In this document: positions 1-5,872 of the stretch, piece by piece | How positions within the stretch are numbered: the stretch's first letter is position 1 | How the letters are laid out: each line of letters begins with the position of its first letter | Origin: Candidatus Latescibacterota bacterium | GTDB taxonomy: Bacteria > Latescibacterota > UBA2968 > GCA-2709665 | Assembly: GCA_030746455.1 (NCBI GenBank) | Contig: JASLMQ010000003.1 | Span: 1 to 6,549 of the forward strand | Direction of reading: 5' to 3' | DNA length: 6,549 nucleotides | Translations under genes and position numbers: made by a program | Notes under the pieces: model-generated | Told to the model about the DNA's origin: nothing | The model's input: only the letters and a program-made list of their open reading frames with translations | Databases searched by the model: none

Positions 1-1350
1 GATCGGTGCGAAAGGCATGAACTCGGTCCGCTCCAGGCGCTTGTTGAGCCAATCCATCATCGTTGGATCCGTCGGTTCTGCCATGATGGTTCGGTGGCCC
101 AGCGCGCGAGGCCCGTACTCCATCCGGCCGTTGAAGAGCCCAATGACTTCTTTGCGCGCCAAGCAGTCGGCGATGGCCGATGCCGGGTCGCTCAGCTTCT
201 GCCACCGGACCGGATGCTCCATCAGGGTCTTGCGGATGACCGCATCGGGGACGTCGTTCCCCCAACAGGCCTCCGAAATCGCATAGGGCTTCAGGCCTGC
301 GTGCCGAGCCGAAACATCCAGGGCGGAGCCAACCGCGACACCGCCATCGCCCATGTGGGGATGGATGAAGACCTCGTCGACGTCCTCCAGTTCCAGGATC
401 TTCTGGTTGAGCCGCACGTTGGCAAAGGTACCGCCGGACAGTGCAAGCCGACGCAGTCCCGTACGCTCGGCCCCAGCCTGTGCTACTCCCACAATCGTGT
501 CCTCGAGGACCTTCTGGGCACCATAGGCGATCTGCTCGATCGTGAAGCCCTCCAGGGCCTCCTTGAGGGCGTGGTAGGCGTCCTGGAACATCAGGTGTTT
601 CTTGTTCACGAAGGAAAGCCGATCGGGGTCGTAGCCGTAGAAGTCCGACAGAACCTGGTGCGCCTCCTCGCAGACGGTGTACGCGGCGAGTCCCGTGATC
701 TTGCCGCCGTGCTTGATCGGGTTGAAGCCGCAGATGTAGGTGATCAGGAACCAGAAGTTACCGGGCGAATGCACCCGGGGCCACTCGCTCAGGACTTCCA
801 GGTCGCCCTTCCGGCCTGTGTAGACGCTCCCTGCGAGGCCGTCTCCGCCGCCGTCGGCGGTGATCACGAGCGCATCCTCGAATCCCGAGGTATAGTAGGC
901 CGAGGCGGCATGGCTGCGATGGTGGTCTACGAATTCCACCGGAGCCCTGATGCCGACATCGCTAAGTGACTTCTGCAGCCCCTGCTTGTTGCAGCTGATC
1001 AGCGAAAGGATCTGACGCGAAGCTCGAACGAAGGCGCGTGTTGCCGTCACGGGTCCGAGGAACCGCGTGGTGCCCGCGAAGATCCTCTGAAAGAGCTTGG
1101 TGTCGTCGATGTCGACGTAGATAGGGTAGTCCTCGGTCTCGACCATGGCCTCGAACCCGACGCTGACGCGGTCGATTTCGCGGGGATGGATCCGGGTCGT
1201 ATCCAGGAGGTCGCGCAGGGCAAGGTAGGGGAAGCCGAAGTGAAGCTTCTTGCGCGAGAACCGCTCTTCGTTGGCGGCGTAGACAGGTTGTCCGTCGATG
1301 AGCAGGCAGACGCCCGAATCCTTGCCGTCGTGGATTCCGAGTACGTTCAT
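1..1350 (-). CDS. NodU/TobZ-type O-carbamoyltransferase (3' end outside window)
   Basis: This gene starts at ATG 1350-1348 and stays open for exactly 450 codons to the window edge, so the C-terminus is missing; family members are usually about 550-620 residues. Enzymes of this family transfer a carbamoyl group from carbamoyl phosphate, through a carbamoyl-adenylate, to a hydroxyl of a sugar or antibiotic. The N-terminal Kae1-like domain begins MNVLGIHDGKDSGVCLLIDG. It has the metal-binding HxxxH (H143-H147, in DHHRSHAAS), the phosphate-binding ITADGGGDG (about 164-171), KHGGKITGLAAY (213-224), SGGTFANVRLNQK (305-317) and PHMGDGGVAVGSAL (331-344). The C-terminal domain begins near 400 and shows NGRMEYGPRALGHR (407-420). 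It lies 4 bp downstream of the GT-C-like membrane gene and its ribosome site is inside that gene, so the two are probably co-translated. I infer that it carbamoylates the glycan made by this cluster. The family call is firm; the acceptor is unknown. Confidence 0.95.
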   Translation of the reverse strand, partial: MNVLGIHDGKDSGVCLLIDGQPVYAANEERFSRKKLHFGFPYLALRDLLDTTRIHPREIDRVSVGFEAMVETEDYPIYVDIDDTKLFQRIFAGTTRFLGPVTATRAFVRASRQILSLISCNKQGLQKSLSDVGIRAPVEFVDHHRSHAASAYYTSGFEDALVITADGGGDGLAGSVYTGRKGDLEVLSEWPRVHSPGNFWFLITYICGFNPIKHGGKITGLAAYTVCEEAHQVLSDFYGYDPDRLSFVNKKHLMFQDAYHALKEALEGFTIEQIAYGAQKVLEDTIVGVAQAGAERTGLRRLALSGGTFANVRLNQKILELEDVDEVFIHPHMGDGGVAVGSALDVSARHAGLKPYAISEACWGNDVPDAVIRKTLMEHPVRWQKLSDPASAIADCLARKEVIGLFNGRMEYGPRALGHRTIMAEPTDPTMMDWLNKRLERTEFMPFAPI

Positions 1351-1354
1351 GTGG

Positions 1355-3091
1355 CTATCCTTCCTGTGATTCTATGGGGTCAAAGCCGACTCGAAACAGG
1401 ATTGCGTGTGCGGCGCGGGAATCACGGTTGATCCAGCGATCGCAGAGTCCGTCGGTCAGCCCGTGATAGTCGCCCACAGGCTGTAGGCGGACACGCCCCC
1501 CCGTCGTGCCGCGCAGCACGTTTGGCAGGGCCCTCGCGATTCGCTGTGCCGGGACTGCGAAGTCGACCCGTGGCGTCCTTACCTCGTGGTAGACGAGCAC
1601 GTAGAACGACCGATTGTTGTCCATCTGAACCGCTCGACCCGTGTTTTGAATGTATCGGTTGCCGTCATCGATGGCCCTGCTGTAGCCGTATGTGAAGTCG
1701 AGAAGGTAGATGTCCGAATCCCGGACTGTCTTGGCGATGGCTTCTCGAGCCCTGTCGTAGGACACGATGATCTGGCCGACGAAGTCGCGCGTGTGCCGAA
1801 CCTGGACGGAGTTGGTCAGGCCGTGTCCGACGACGACGGCGACGAGGACCGGTGCTGCGTATGGGGACAGGCGCCGAGGCAATGCCCCAGCCGCTCTGGA
1901 GAGCAGCACTCCGAGCAGTATGCTGGCAGGCACGAGCGCCACGGTCACGTAACGGGCCATGAAGTCCGCGGGAAGCCTGGGGAATGCCGAGAACGAGAAG
2001 ACCGTGGCGACGAACCAGATGCCCACAAGCGGCAGCGTCGCCCGTTCCCGGTGAGAGATGCCACAGACCATCCCACGCTTCGACAGGACGATGCCCCCGG
2101 CAAGGAGCCCGCACCAGAACAGCGTAGGGCAGAGGACACTCAAAAGGCTGTGGGCTGTACCTCCCTCGTAGATGCTGCGGATGAGGTGCGCGTTGCCGAG
2201 GAGCAAGACGCGCAACGTTTCCCAATTGGCCGGCTTCCACATCCATCCTTGAGACTGGTCCGCGGCCCAGGGCGCAAAGGGCGGGATCGGGTCCGACACC
2301 AGCCTGAAGACTGGCACGATGGTCAGCCCCATCAGCGTCAGGACCACCAAGTGGCGCCTGAGTGCCTGGCGATTCGTGATGAACAGATAGACGAACAGTA
2401 TTGCCGGGATCAGCTTGGCGCTTCCCTTGCTCCTGTGGGCCAGAACGACGAGGAGGAACAGGGCCACCTGATACAGGAACGACCGCACCTTGTCCTGGTC
2501 ATAGTAGTTGCTACGTCTGGCAAGAAGCACCAGCGCAAACGTAGCAACAGTGAAGAACTGGGCGAGCAGCTCGAAGTCGGATACCCAGAGAACGCTCGCG
2601 AAGACCGGGCTGGAGAGGCCGAATACGGTTGCGGCCGTGAACGCGGCCTGGTTCGATAGGCCGCCGACCCGGCAGAATACGGCGATGGCGGCGACCACAG
2701 CGGAAAACAGCAGACTCTTGAAGGCATAGTAGGGCAGGGGGTTGTAGCCGAAAAGCCCCTGGAGGCCCTTGAAGAAGAGCGTCTGGACCGGACGGTGCTG
2801 GAATCCCCAATCCTCCGGTATCGGCCGAAGGATGTCTCCCAGGATCCCGGACCACGTTCTGCTGGAGGCGGATGCGATCCAGTCGAAGTCGTTATCGAAG
2901 AGACGCAACCCTTCCGTGAGGACGGCTGAGCAGGCGAAGGCCGAGAGGGCAAGCAGAAGGAGCGCTGCCCAAATCCTCCGGTCTGCAGGCCTTGTACGCG
3001 TCTCAGTCAAACGAGCGATCCGACGAGGGGTCCGTCGCCGTTCAGGAGCGCGTCCAGGACGCGGTAGTACCGTTTCTGCATTTGTGGCCAT
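1355..3091 (-). CDS. Polytopic membrane protein, probable GT-C type glycosyltransferase
   Basis: This 578-residue protein has about 11 hydrophobic segments (roughly 40-58, 122-141, 149-170, 173-192, 205-218, 227-240, 246-264, 315-336, 351-370, 378-398, 408-426), then a soluble tail of about 150 residues (430-578). The loop after the first segment has the acidic motif FDNDFDW (65-71), followed by FQHRPVQTLFF (97-107) and LFGYNPLPYYAFK (113-125). This order (acidic first loop, then RP..., then GxNPxxYH-like) matches lipid-phosphosugar-using GT-C enzymes of the PMT/TMTC kind, which transfer sugars on the outer face of the inner membrane. The start is ambiguous. ATG 3091 has a GGAG site (3098-3101) at 6 bases and overlaps the GT4 gene by 85 bp. 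TTG 3010-3008 forms a TTGA junction with the GT4 stop and would remove an Arg-rich 27-residue leader. The family assignment is inferred from topology and motifs; a flippase-like or polymerase-like role cannot be excluded. Confidence 0.8.
   Translation of the reverse strand: MATNAETVLPRPGRAPERRRTPRRIARLTETRTRPADRRIWAALLLLALSAFACSAVLTEGLRLFDNDFDWIASASSRTWSGILGDILRPIPEDWGFQHRPVQTLFFKGLQGLFGYNPLPYYAFKSLLFSAVVAAIAVFCRVGGLSNQAAFTAATVFGLSSPVFASVLWVSDFELLAQFFTVATFALVLLARRSNYYDQDKVRSFLYQVALFLLVVLAHRSKGSAKLIPAILFVYLFITNRQALRRHLVVLTLMGLTIVPVFRLVSDPIPPFAPWAADQSQGWMWKPANWETLRVLLLGNAHLIRSIYEGGTAHSLLSVLCPTLFWCGLLAGGIVLSKRGMVCGISHRERATLPLVGIWFVATVFSFSAFPRLPADFMARYVTVALVPASILLGVLLSRAAGALPRRLSPYAAPVLVAVVVGHGLTNSVQVRHTRDFVGQIIVSYDRAREAIAKTVRDSDIYLLDFTYGYSRAIDDGNRYIQNTGRAVQMDNNRSFYVLVYHEVRTPRVDFAVPAQRIARALPNVLRGTTGGRVRLQPVGDYHGLTDGLCDRWINRDSRAAHAILFRVGFDPIESQEG
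1358..1365 (-). promoter_or_regulatory. Ribosome binding site for the carbamoyltransferase
   Basis: The minus strand reads AGGAAGGA, 7 bases before the ATG at 1350. It lies inside the last codons of the preceding membrane-protein gene, whose TAG stop is at 1357-1355. This supports the chosen start and suggests coupled translation. Confidence 0.75.
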
Positions 3092-3660
3092 TCGTGACTC
3101 CGGAACGCGTTCTTTGCGCGTTCGGCCATCTGGGTGCGCTGCCGGGGATTACGGTACAGGTCCACGATCCGGTGGGCCAGCGCCCCGGCATCGTTGTGCG
3201 GGTAATAGGCGACCTCGTCACTCCCGAAGTAGGCCTCCACCGTCCCGACTCTGGAGACGACGGCTGGCAGGCCCATCACGACGTACTCGAGCAGTCGGAC
3301 CGGGAGCATCACTTTGTCAACGAACACATCCCTGCGGCAGGGAACGAGTCCGATGTCGGCTTGCCGAATGAGGTCAGGGACCTGCTCCACGGGCACACGG
3401 TCGTGGAAGCGGACACACCCGCTCAGCCCATGTGCCCGTACGAATCGGCGCAGGTCTTCGATGTAGCCTTCCTCGCCGTCGCCGTACAGATCGAGCTCCA
3501 GGCCCGGAATGTCGGCCCTTGCCTGCTCGACGGCCTCCAGGGCGACCTCGAAGTTGTAGCGGCGGAGTACCTGACCGTGGTGAAGGAGCCGGAAGGCGCC
3601 GTTTGAGGTGAACGCCCCGGACCCGTTGGGGGTGAAATACCTTGGGTCCGGGGCGTTCAT
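3007..3660 (-). CDS. Glycosyltransferase family 4, C-terminal half only (truncated)
   Basis: The 217-residue product matches the second Rossmann domain of GT4 (GT-B fold) glycosyltransferases, which binds the nucleotide sugar. Landmarks are the inter-domain linker MNAPDPRYF at residues 1-9, FRLLHHGQVLRRYNFEVALEAV (starting at 23; the usual HG...RYG block), LDLYGDGEE (56-64), VRFHDRVP (83-90), ADIGLVPCRRD (101-111), LPVRLLEYVVMGLPAVVS (119-136) and a final W191..RYY helix. Full proteins have about 170-190 further residues before the NAPD linker, forming the acceptor-binding domain; these are absent. The frame upstream is open to a TGA at 3774-3772 without ATG, GTG or TTG. The ATG at 3660 has an AGAGG ribosome site (3666-3670) at 5 bases, so a half-length protein could be made. 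It is either a decayed remnant or a partner that needs a separate N-domain. The domain identity is firm; activity is doubtful. Confidence 0.85.
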   Translation of the reverse strand: MNAPDPRYFTPNGSGAFTSNGAFRLLHHGQVLRRYNFEVALEAVEQARADIPGLELDLYGDGEEGYIEDLRRFVRAHGLSGCVRFHDRVPVEQVPDLIRQADIGLVPCRRDVFVDKVMLPVRLLEYVVMGLPAVVSRVGTVEAYFGSDEVAYYPHNDAGALAHRIVDLYRNPRQRTQMAERAKNAFRSHEWPQMQKRYYRVLDALLNGDGPLVGSLV

Positions 3661-3771
3661 AACGACCTCTAAAGGTGGTACCGTTCCGCATGCACGACAA
3701 TTTCGAGGAACAGCTGGACTGGCGCTGATCGGCAGGACGAAAAGACTGAGCGCCCTGAGCAGGTAATCTGC
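3661..3771 (-). other. Possible relic of the missing GT4 upstream sequence
   Basis: Read in the frame of the GT4 gene, the codons just before its ATG give VPPLEVV, which runs straight into MNAPDP. This resembles the family's usual VP..KVxVVMNAPDP linker. Farther upstream the frame (ADYLLRALSLF...) does not look like the expected N-terminal domain, and it ends at a TGA inside the hairpin. The stretch holds no convincing promoter. I read it as a junction where the family sequence stops, but a chance match over so few residues is possible. Confidence 0.35.
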
Positions 3772-3786
3772 TCAGGGCGCTTTTCG
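3738..3786 (+). terminator. Strong terminator-like hairpin, possibly bidirectional
   Basis: A perfect 13-bp inverted repeat, GCGCCCTGAGCAG at 3750-3762 and CTGCTCAGGGCGC at 3768-3780, encloses a 5-base loop. Outer arms CGAAAA (3738-3743) and TTTTCG (3781-3786) can also pair across a 6-base bulge. On the plus strand the stem is followed directly by TTTTCGTTT, the form of an intrinsic terminator. On the minus strand, where all genes lie, the T-run comes only after TCAGTC, a weaker arrangement. It sits between the acyltransferase and the truncated GT4. It may end the epimerase-acyltransferase transcript, block antisense transcription, or be a repeat element. Confidence 0.65.
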
Positions 3787-3816
3787 TTTGGCTCAGAATC
3801 GTGCGCTGAGACCCCG

Positions 3817-4572
3817 TCACTTGGGTGGGGGCTGGTTCTCCAGTAGCTGATCCTCGGGGACGTCGTGGAAGGGGCGTGCGGGGACGCCGGCGACGATCTG
3901 GCGTGCCGGGACGTCTCGAGTGACGACGGCACCAGCCGCGACAACGCCGTCGGCCTCGATGGTGATACCCGGCAGGACCGTGGCGTTCGCGCCGATGCGG
4001 GCCCCGTCGCGCATCGTGATCCCCCTGTAGTGCTTCTTGCGCTCCTCGCTGCGTCCCATAAAGTTGTCATTCGTGACCGCGACCCCCGGAGCGATGAAGC
4101 AGCCGTCGCCGATTTCAGAGTAGGCGCAGACGAAAACGCCCGTTTCGACCTTGCAGGAAGAACCGATCTCGACCTTGTTCTCGACCACGGTGCCGCGACC
4201 GATAATCGTAAGATCCCCAACAGTGCTCTCCTCACGGACAGAGGCGTAATCGGCGATGAGGACCTGGCTCCCGATGCGGCTACCTCGATAGAGCACGGCT
4301 CCCGTGCCGATGAGGGTTCCAGATCCGACCTGCAGTGGATCGAGGTCGTCCCCCTGGGGGATCGCCACGGCAACGGAGCGCATGGGTCGCTTGCCAAGAA
4401 CCGCGTGGTCGTCGATACGAACGTTGCCGCCAACGACGGTGTGGGCGTGAATGACCACGTTGTGGCCGATACGACATCCCGAACCGATTGTGACGTTCTC
4501 CAGGATCACGCAGCCCTGGCCGAGGATGGTGTTTCGGCCAATCGTGGCTGAGTCGTGGATGGCGTCGGACAT
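3817..4572 (-). CDS. Left-handed beta-helix (hexapeptide) sugar acyltransferase
   Basis: This 251-residue protein is built from hexapeptide repeats with I/V/L at every sixth position: about 8-58 (DSATIGRNTILGQGCVI...), then a non-helical insert with LGKRPMRS (59-66) and QGDDLDPL (73-80), then about 82-165 (GTLIGTGAVLYRGSRIG onward). A loop with TNDNFMGRSEER (167-178) and a last coil with IGANATVLPGI and VPARQIVAGVPAR follow. The protein looks complete. Such enzymes are trimers that transfer an acyl group, usually acetyl from acetyl-CoA, to an amino or hydroxyl group of a nucleotide sugar. The TND loop also occurs in WbpD/WlbB-like UDP-amino-sugar N-acetyltransferases, so an N-acetylation step is a reasonable inference, but the substrate is not determined. 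ATG 4572 has GGGGA (4580-4584) at 7 bases; a GTG one codon earlier (4575) is less well spaced. It is 35 bp downstream of the small LGYL-tail gene. Confidence 0.9.
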   Translation of the reverse strand: MSDAIHDSATIGRNTILGQGCVILENVTIGSGCRIGHNVVIHAHTVVGGNVRIDDHAVLGKRPMRSVAVAIPQGDDLDPLQVGSGTLIGTGAVLYRGSRIGSQVLIADYASVREESTVGDLTIIGRGTVVENKVEIGSSCKVETGVFVCAYSEIGDGCFIAPGVAVTNDNFMGRSEERKKHYRGITMRDGARIGANATVLPGITIEADGVVAAGAVVTRDVPARQIVAGVPARPFHDVPEDQLLENQPPPK

Positions 4573-4579
4573 CACTGCG

Positions 4580-4584
4580 TCCCC
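4580..4584 (-). promoter_or_regulatory. Ribosome binding site deciding the acyltransferase start
   Basis: GGGGA on the minus strand lies 7 bases before ATG 4572 but only 4 before the preceding in-frame GTG at 4575. The spacing favours the ATG. Confidence 0.55.
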
Positions 4585-4607
4585 GATCCGTTCAGTAATC
4601 CCTGCTG

Positions 4608-4826
4608 CTAGAGGTAACCGAGGGCCTTGAGCCGGTTCTTGAGGATCTGCTCCTCTTCCTCGGTGTAGGCCTCCTGATCCTTGGCCGCTGCGGCCTCGGA
4701 TGCGGCGGAGTCCTGATCCGCCGATCCACCCGAGGCCTCGAGCAGCCGGTTGTACTCGTCTATCGGCAGGATCACGGCGATGCGGTTGCCGTGGTGGTCA
4801 ACGATGTACTTGGGGGAAGGCTTCAT
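4608..4826 (-). CDS. Small protein: antitoxin-like N-terminus, LGYL tail
   Basis: This 72-residue protein has three parts. Residues 1-30 (KYIVDHHGNRIAVILPIDEY, then NRLLE) resemble the short beta-strand plus IxxYxxLLE segment found in Phd/YefM-like antitoxins and similar small regulators. Residues about 31-52 are a low-complexity linker rich in Ala, Ser, Asp and Glu. The end, YTEEEEQILKNRLKALGYL (54-72), is an acidic helix closing in the ...RLxALGYL pattern that I know from the C-termini of sulfatase/phosphatase-superfamily and TPR proteins. Its ATG overlaps the epimerase stop (TGATG), which argues for real, coupled translation. No toxin gene is adjacent. A role as an accessory or docking peptide for the glycan enzymes is speculation; the biochemical function is unknown. 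Confidence 0.75.
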   Translation of the reverse strand: MKPSPKYIVDHHGNRIAVILPIDEYNRLLEASGGSADQDSAASEAAAAKDQEAYTEEEEQILKNRLKALGYL

Positions 4827-5764
4827 CAGCTCTGCTGGACGGTGCGGTAGTACTCGACGCTGCGCCGAAGGCCCTCGGCGACGGAAACCAATGGTTCGTA
4901 CCCGAGGATCTTGCGGGCGCCCTCGATGTCCGCCATGGAGTGCTTGACGTCACCCGGTCGAGAGTCGCCGTAGACCACGTCCACGTCAACCTCTGTGAAG
5001 GTCCTCAGGTGATCGAGCATCTGGTTGAGGCTGATCCGGTCGCCGCAGGCGACGTTGAAGACCTCGCCCGGTGCGTCCTTCGCTTCGGCTGCCAGGAGGT
5101 TGGCGTTCACCACGTTGTCCACATAGGTGAAGTCGCGAGACTGCTCCCCGTCTCCATGGACCGTGATCTGGCGGCCTTCGAGGAAAGCGGTGATGAACAG
5201 AGGGATCACGGCGGAATACTCTGACTGCGGGTCCTGTCCCGGACCGAAGACATTGAAGTACCGAAGGCATACCGTCTCGAGCCCGTAGGTGCGGGTAAAG
5301 ACCTGGCAGTACTTCTCACCGGCCAGCTTGGCCACGGCATAGGGCGAGATGGGCTGCGGGGTCATGTCCTCCTTCTTGGGTAGCCGGTCGTTTTCGCCAT
5401 AGATGGAGGACGAGGAGGCATAGACCACGCGTCGCACGCCCGTGTCCTGCGCGGCGTCCAGCAGGTTGAGGGTGCCCTCCACGTTGACCTGGTTGGTGGT
5501 GATGGGGTCCTTGACCGAACGAGGAACCGAGGGGAGCGCGCCCTGATGGAAGACGACGTCGATGTTGCGGACCGCCTCGTGGACGATGTGGTAGCTCCTC
5601 AGATCTCCTTCGATGAGCTCGATCCTGTCCTGAAAGGGACCGAGATTGTCCCGTTTCCCCGTGGACAGGTTGTCCAGAACGCGGACGGTGTGCCCTTCGT
5701 CGAGCAGGGCCCTGATGAGATTGTGACCGATGAATCCGGCACCTCCGGTAACCAGGCAGCGCAT
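4826..5764 (-). CDS. NAD-dependent nucleotide-sugar epimerase/dehydratase (GalE-like SDR)
   Basis: This 312-residue protein is a complete extended short-chain dehydrogenase of the UDP-hexose 4-epimerase group. The NAD-binding GGAGFIG is at residues 7-13, and D31 in VLDNLSTGKRDNL fits recognition of the adenine ribose. GDL at 53-55, HQGALPSVPRSVKDP at 73-87, the catalytic Ser region YASSSSIYG (115-123) and the YxxxK pair Y142/K146 follow. RYFNVFGPGQDP (168-179), GDGEQSRDFTYVDN (204-217) and SRPGDVKHSMADI (268-280) are the usual substrate-side blocks. The ALPSVPRSV segment is typical of the WbpP/UDP-GlcNAc(A) 4-epimerase side of the family, but the substrate cannot be fixed from this. It is the first gene after a good promoter and has GAGGTG (5770-5775) 5 bases before the ATG. 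It probably supplies the activated sugar used downstream. Confidence 0.93.
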   Translation of the reverse strand: MRCLVTGGAGFIGHNLIRALLDEGHTVRVLDNLSTGKRDNLGPFQDRIELIEGDLRSYHIVHEAVRNIDVVFHQGALPSVPRSVKDPITTNQVNVEGTLNLLDAAQDTGVRRVVYASSSSIYGENDRLPKKEDMTPQPISPYAVAKLAGEKYCQVFTRTYGLETVCLRYFNVFGPGQDPQSEYSAVIPLFITAFLEGRQITVHGDGEQSRDFTYVDNVVNANLLAAEAKDAPGEVFNVACGDRISLNQMLDHLRTFTEVDVDVVYGDSRPGDVKHSMADIEGARKILGYEPLVSVAEGLRRSVEYYRTVQQS

Positions 5765-5769
5765 GCATA

Positions 5770-5775
5770 CACCTC
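5770..5775 (-). promoter_or_regulatory. Ribosome binding site for the epimerase
   Basis: GAGGTG on the minus strand lies 5 bases before ATG 5764. It supports this start over the out-of-frame ATG at 5768. Confidence 0.7.
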
Positions 5776-5843
5776 AGGATGTTGAACTCGGGATATGGAA
5801 TAAAGCTATGATTTGTAGAGAGTTGGGGATGGTTCCCTGCGCA

Positions 5844-5872
5844 ATCTTAGGTCATCGAGGGGATCGCGTCAA
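5844..5872 (-). promoter_or_regulatory. Sigma-70-like promoter for the glycan genes
   Basis: On the minus strand TTGACG (5872-5867) is followed after exactly 17 bases by TAAGAT (5849-5844), close to the TTGACA/TATAAT consensus. Transcription would begin near 5837 and leave a leader of about 70 bases, AT-rich compared with the rest, before the epimerase ATG. The -35 box contains the TGA stop of the upstream small membrane protein. This is the best promoter in the window and marks the epimerase as the first gene of a transcript. Confidence 0.7.

Noticed and set aside
94..969. Plus-strand open frame of 291 codons
   Set aside because: It lies antisense to the carbamoyltransferase, which has all family motifs in the minus frame; the plus product has no recognisable motif.
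1586..2659. Plus-strand open frame of 357 codons
   Set aside because: It is antisense to the GT-C-like membrane gene and gives a Glu/Arg/Asp/Gln-rich product typical of the reverse reading of hydrophobic GC-rich coding sequence.
2992..3606. Plus-strand open frame of 204 codons over the GT4 gene
   Set aside because: The minus strand encodes a clear GT4 C-domain here, and the plus product matches nothing I know.
3374..3820. Minus-strand frame starting at a GTG that overlaps the acyltransferase stop (GTGA)
   Set aside because: The stop-start overlap is attractive, but after 3660 it runs out of frame under the GT4 gene, and its product is low-complexity Arg/Ser/Gly-rich without motifs.
3865..4551. 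Plus-strand open frame of 228 codons with a repetitive Asp/Val/Ala-rich product
   Set aside because: The periodicity is simply the antisense image of the hexapeptide repeats in the acyltransferase.
4608..4826. A type II toxin-antitoxin pair
   Set aside because: Only the antitoxin-like segment is present; the adjacent genes are an epimerase and an acyltransferase, so no toxin partner exists in the window.
4700..5224. Plus-strand open frame of 174 codons across the epimerase and small gene
   Set aside because: It is antisense to two well-supported minus-strand genes and has no motif of its own.
5826..5837. Small inverted repeat GGGA-N4-TCCC near the predicted transcription start
   Set aside because: A 4-bp stem is too short to mean anything in GC-rich DNA.
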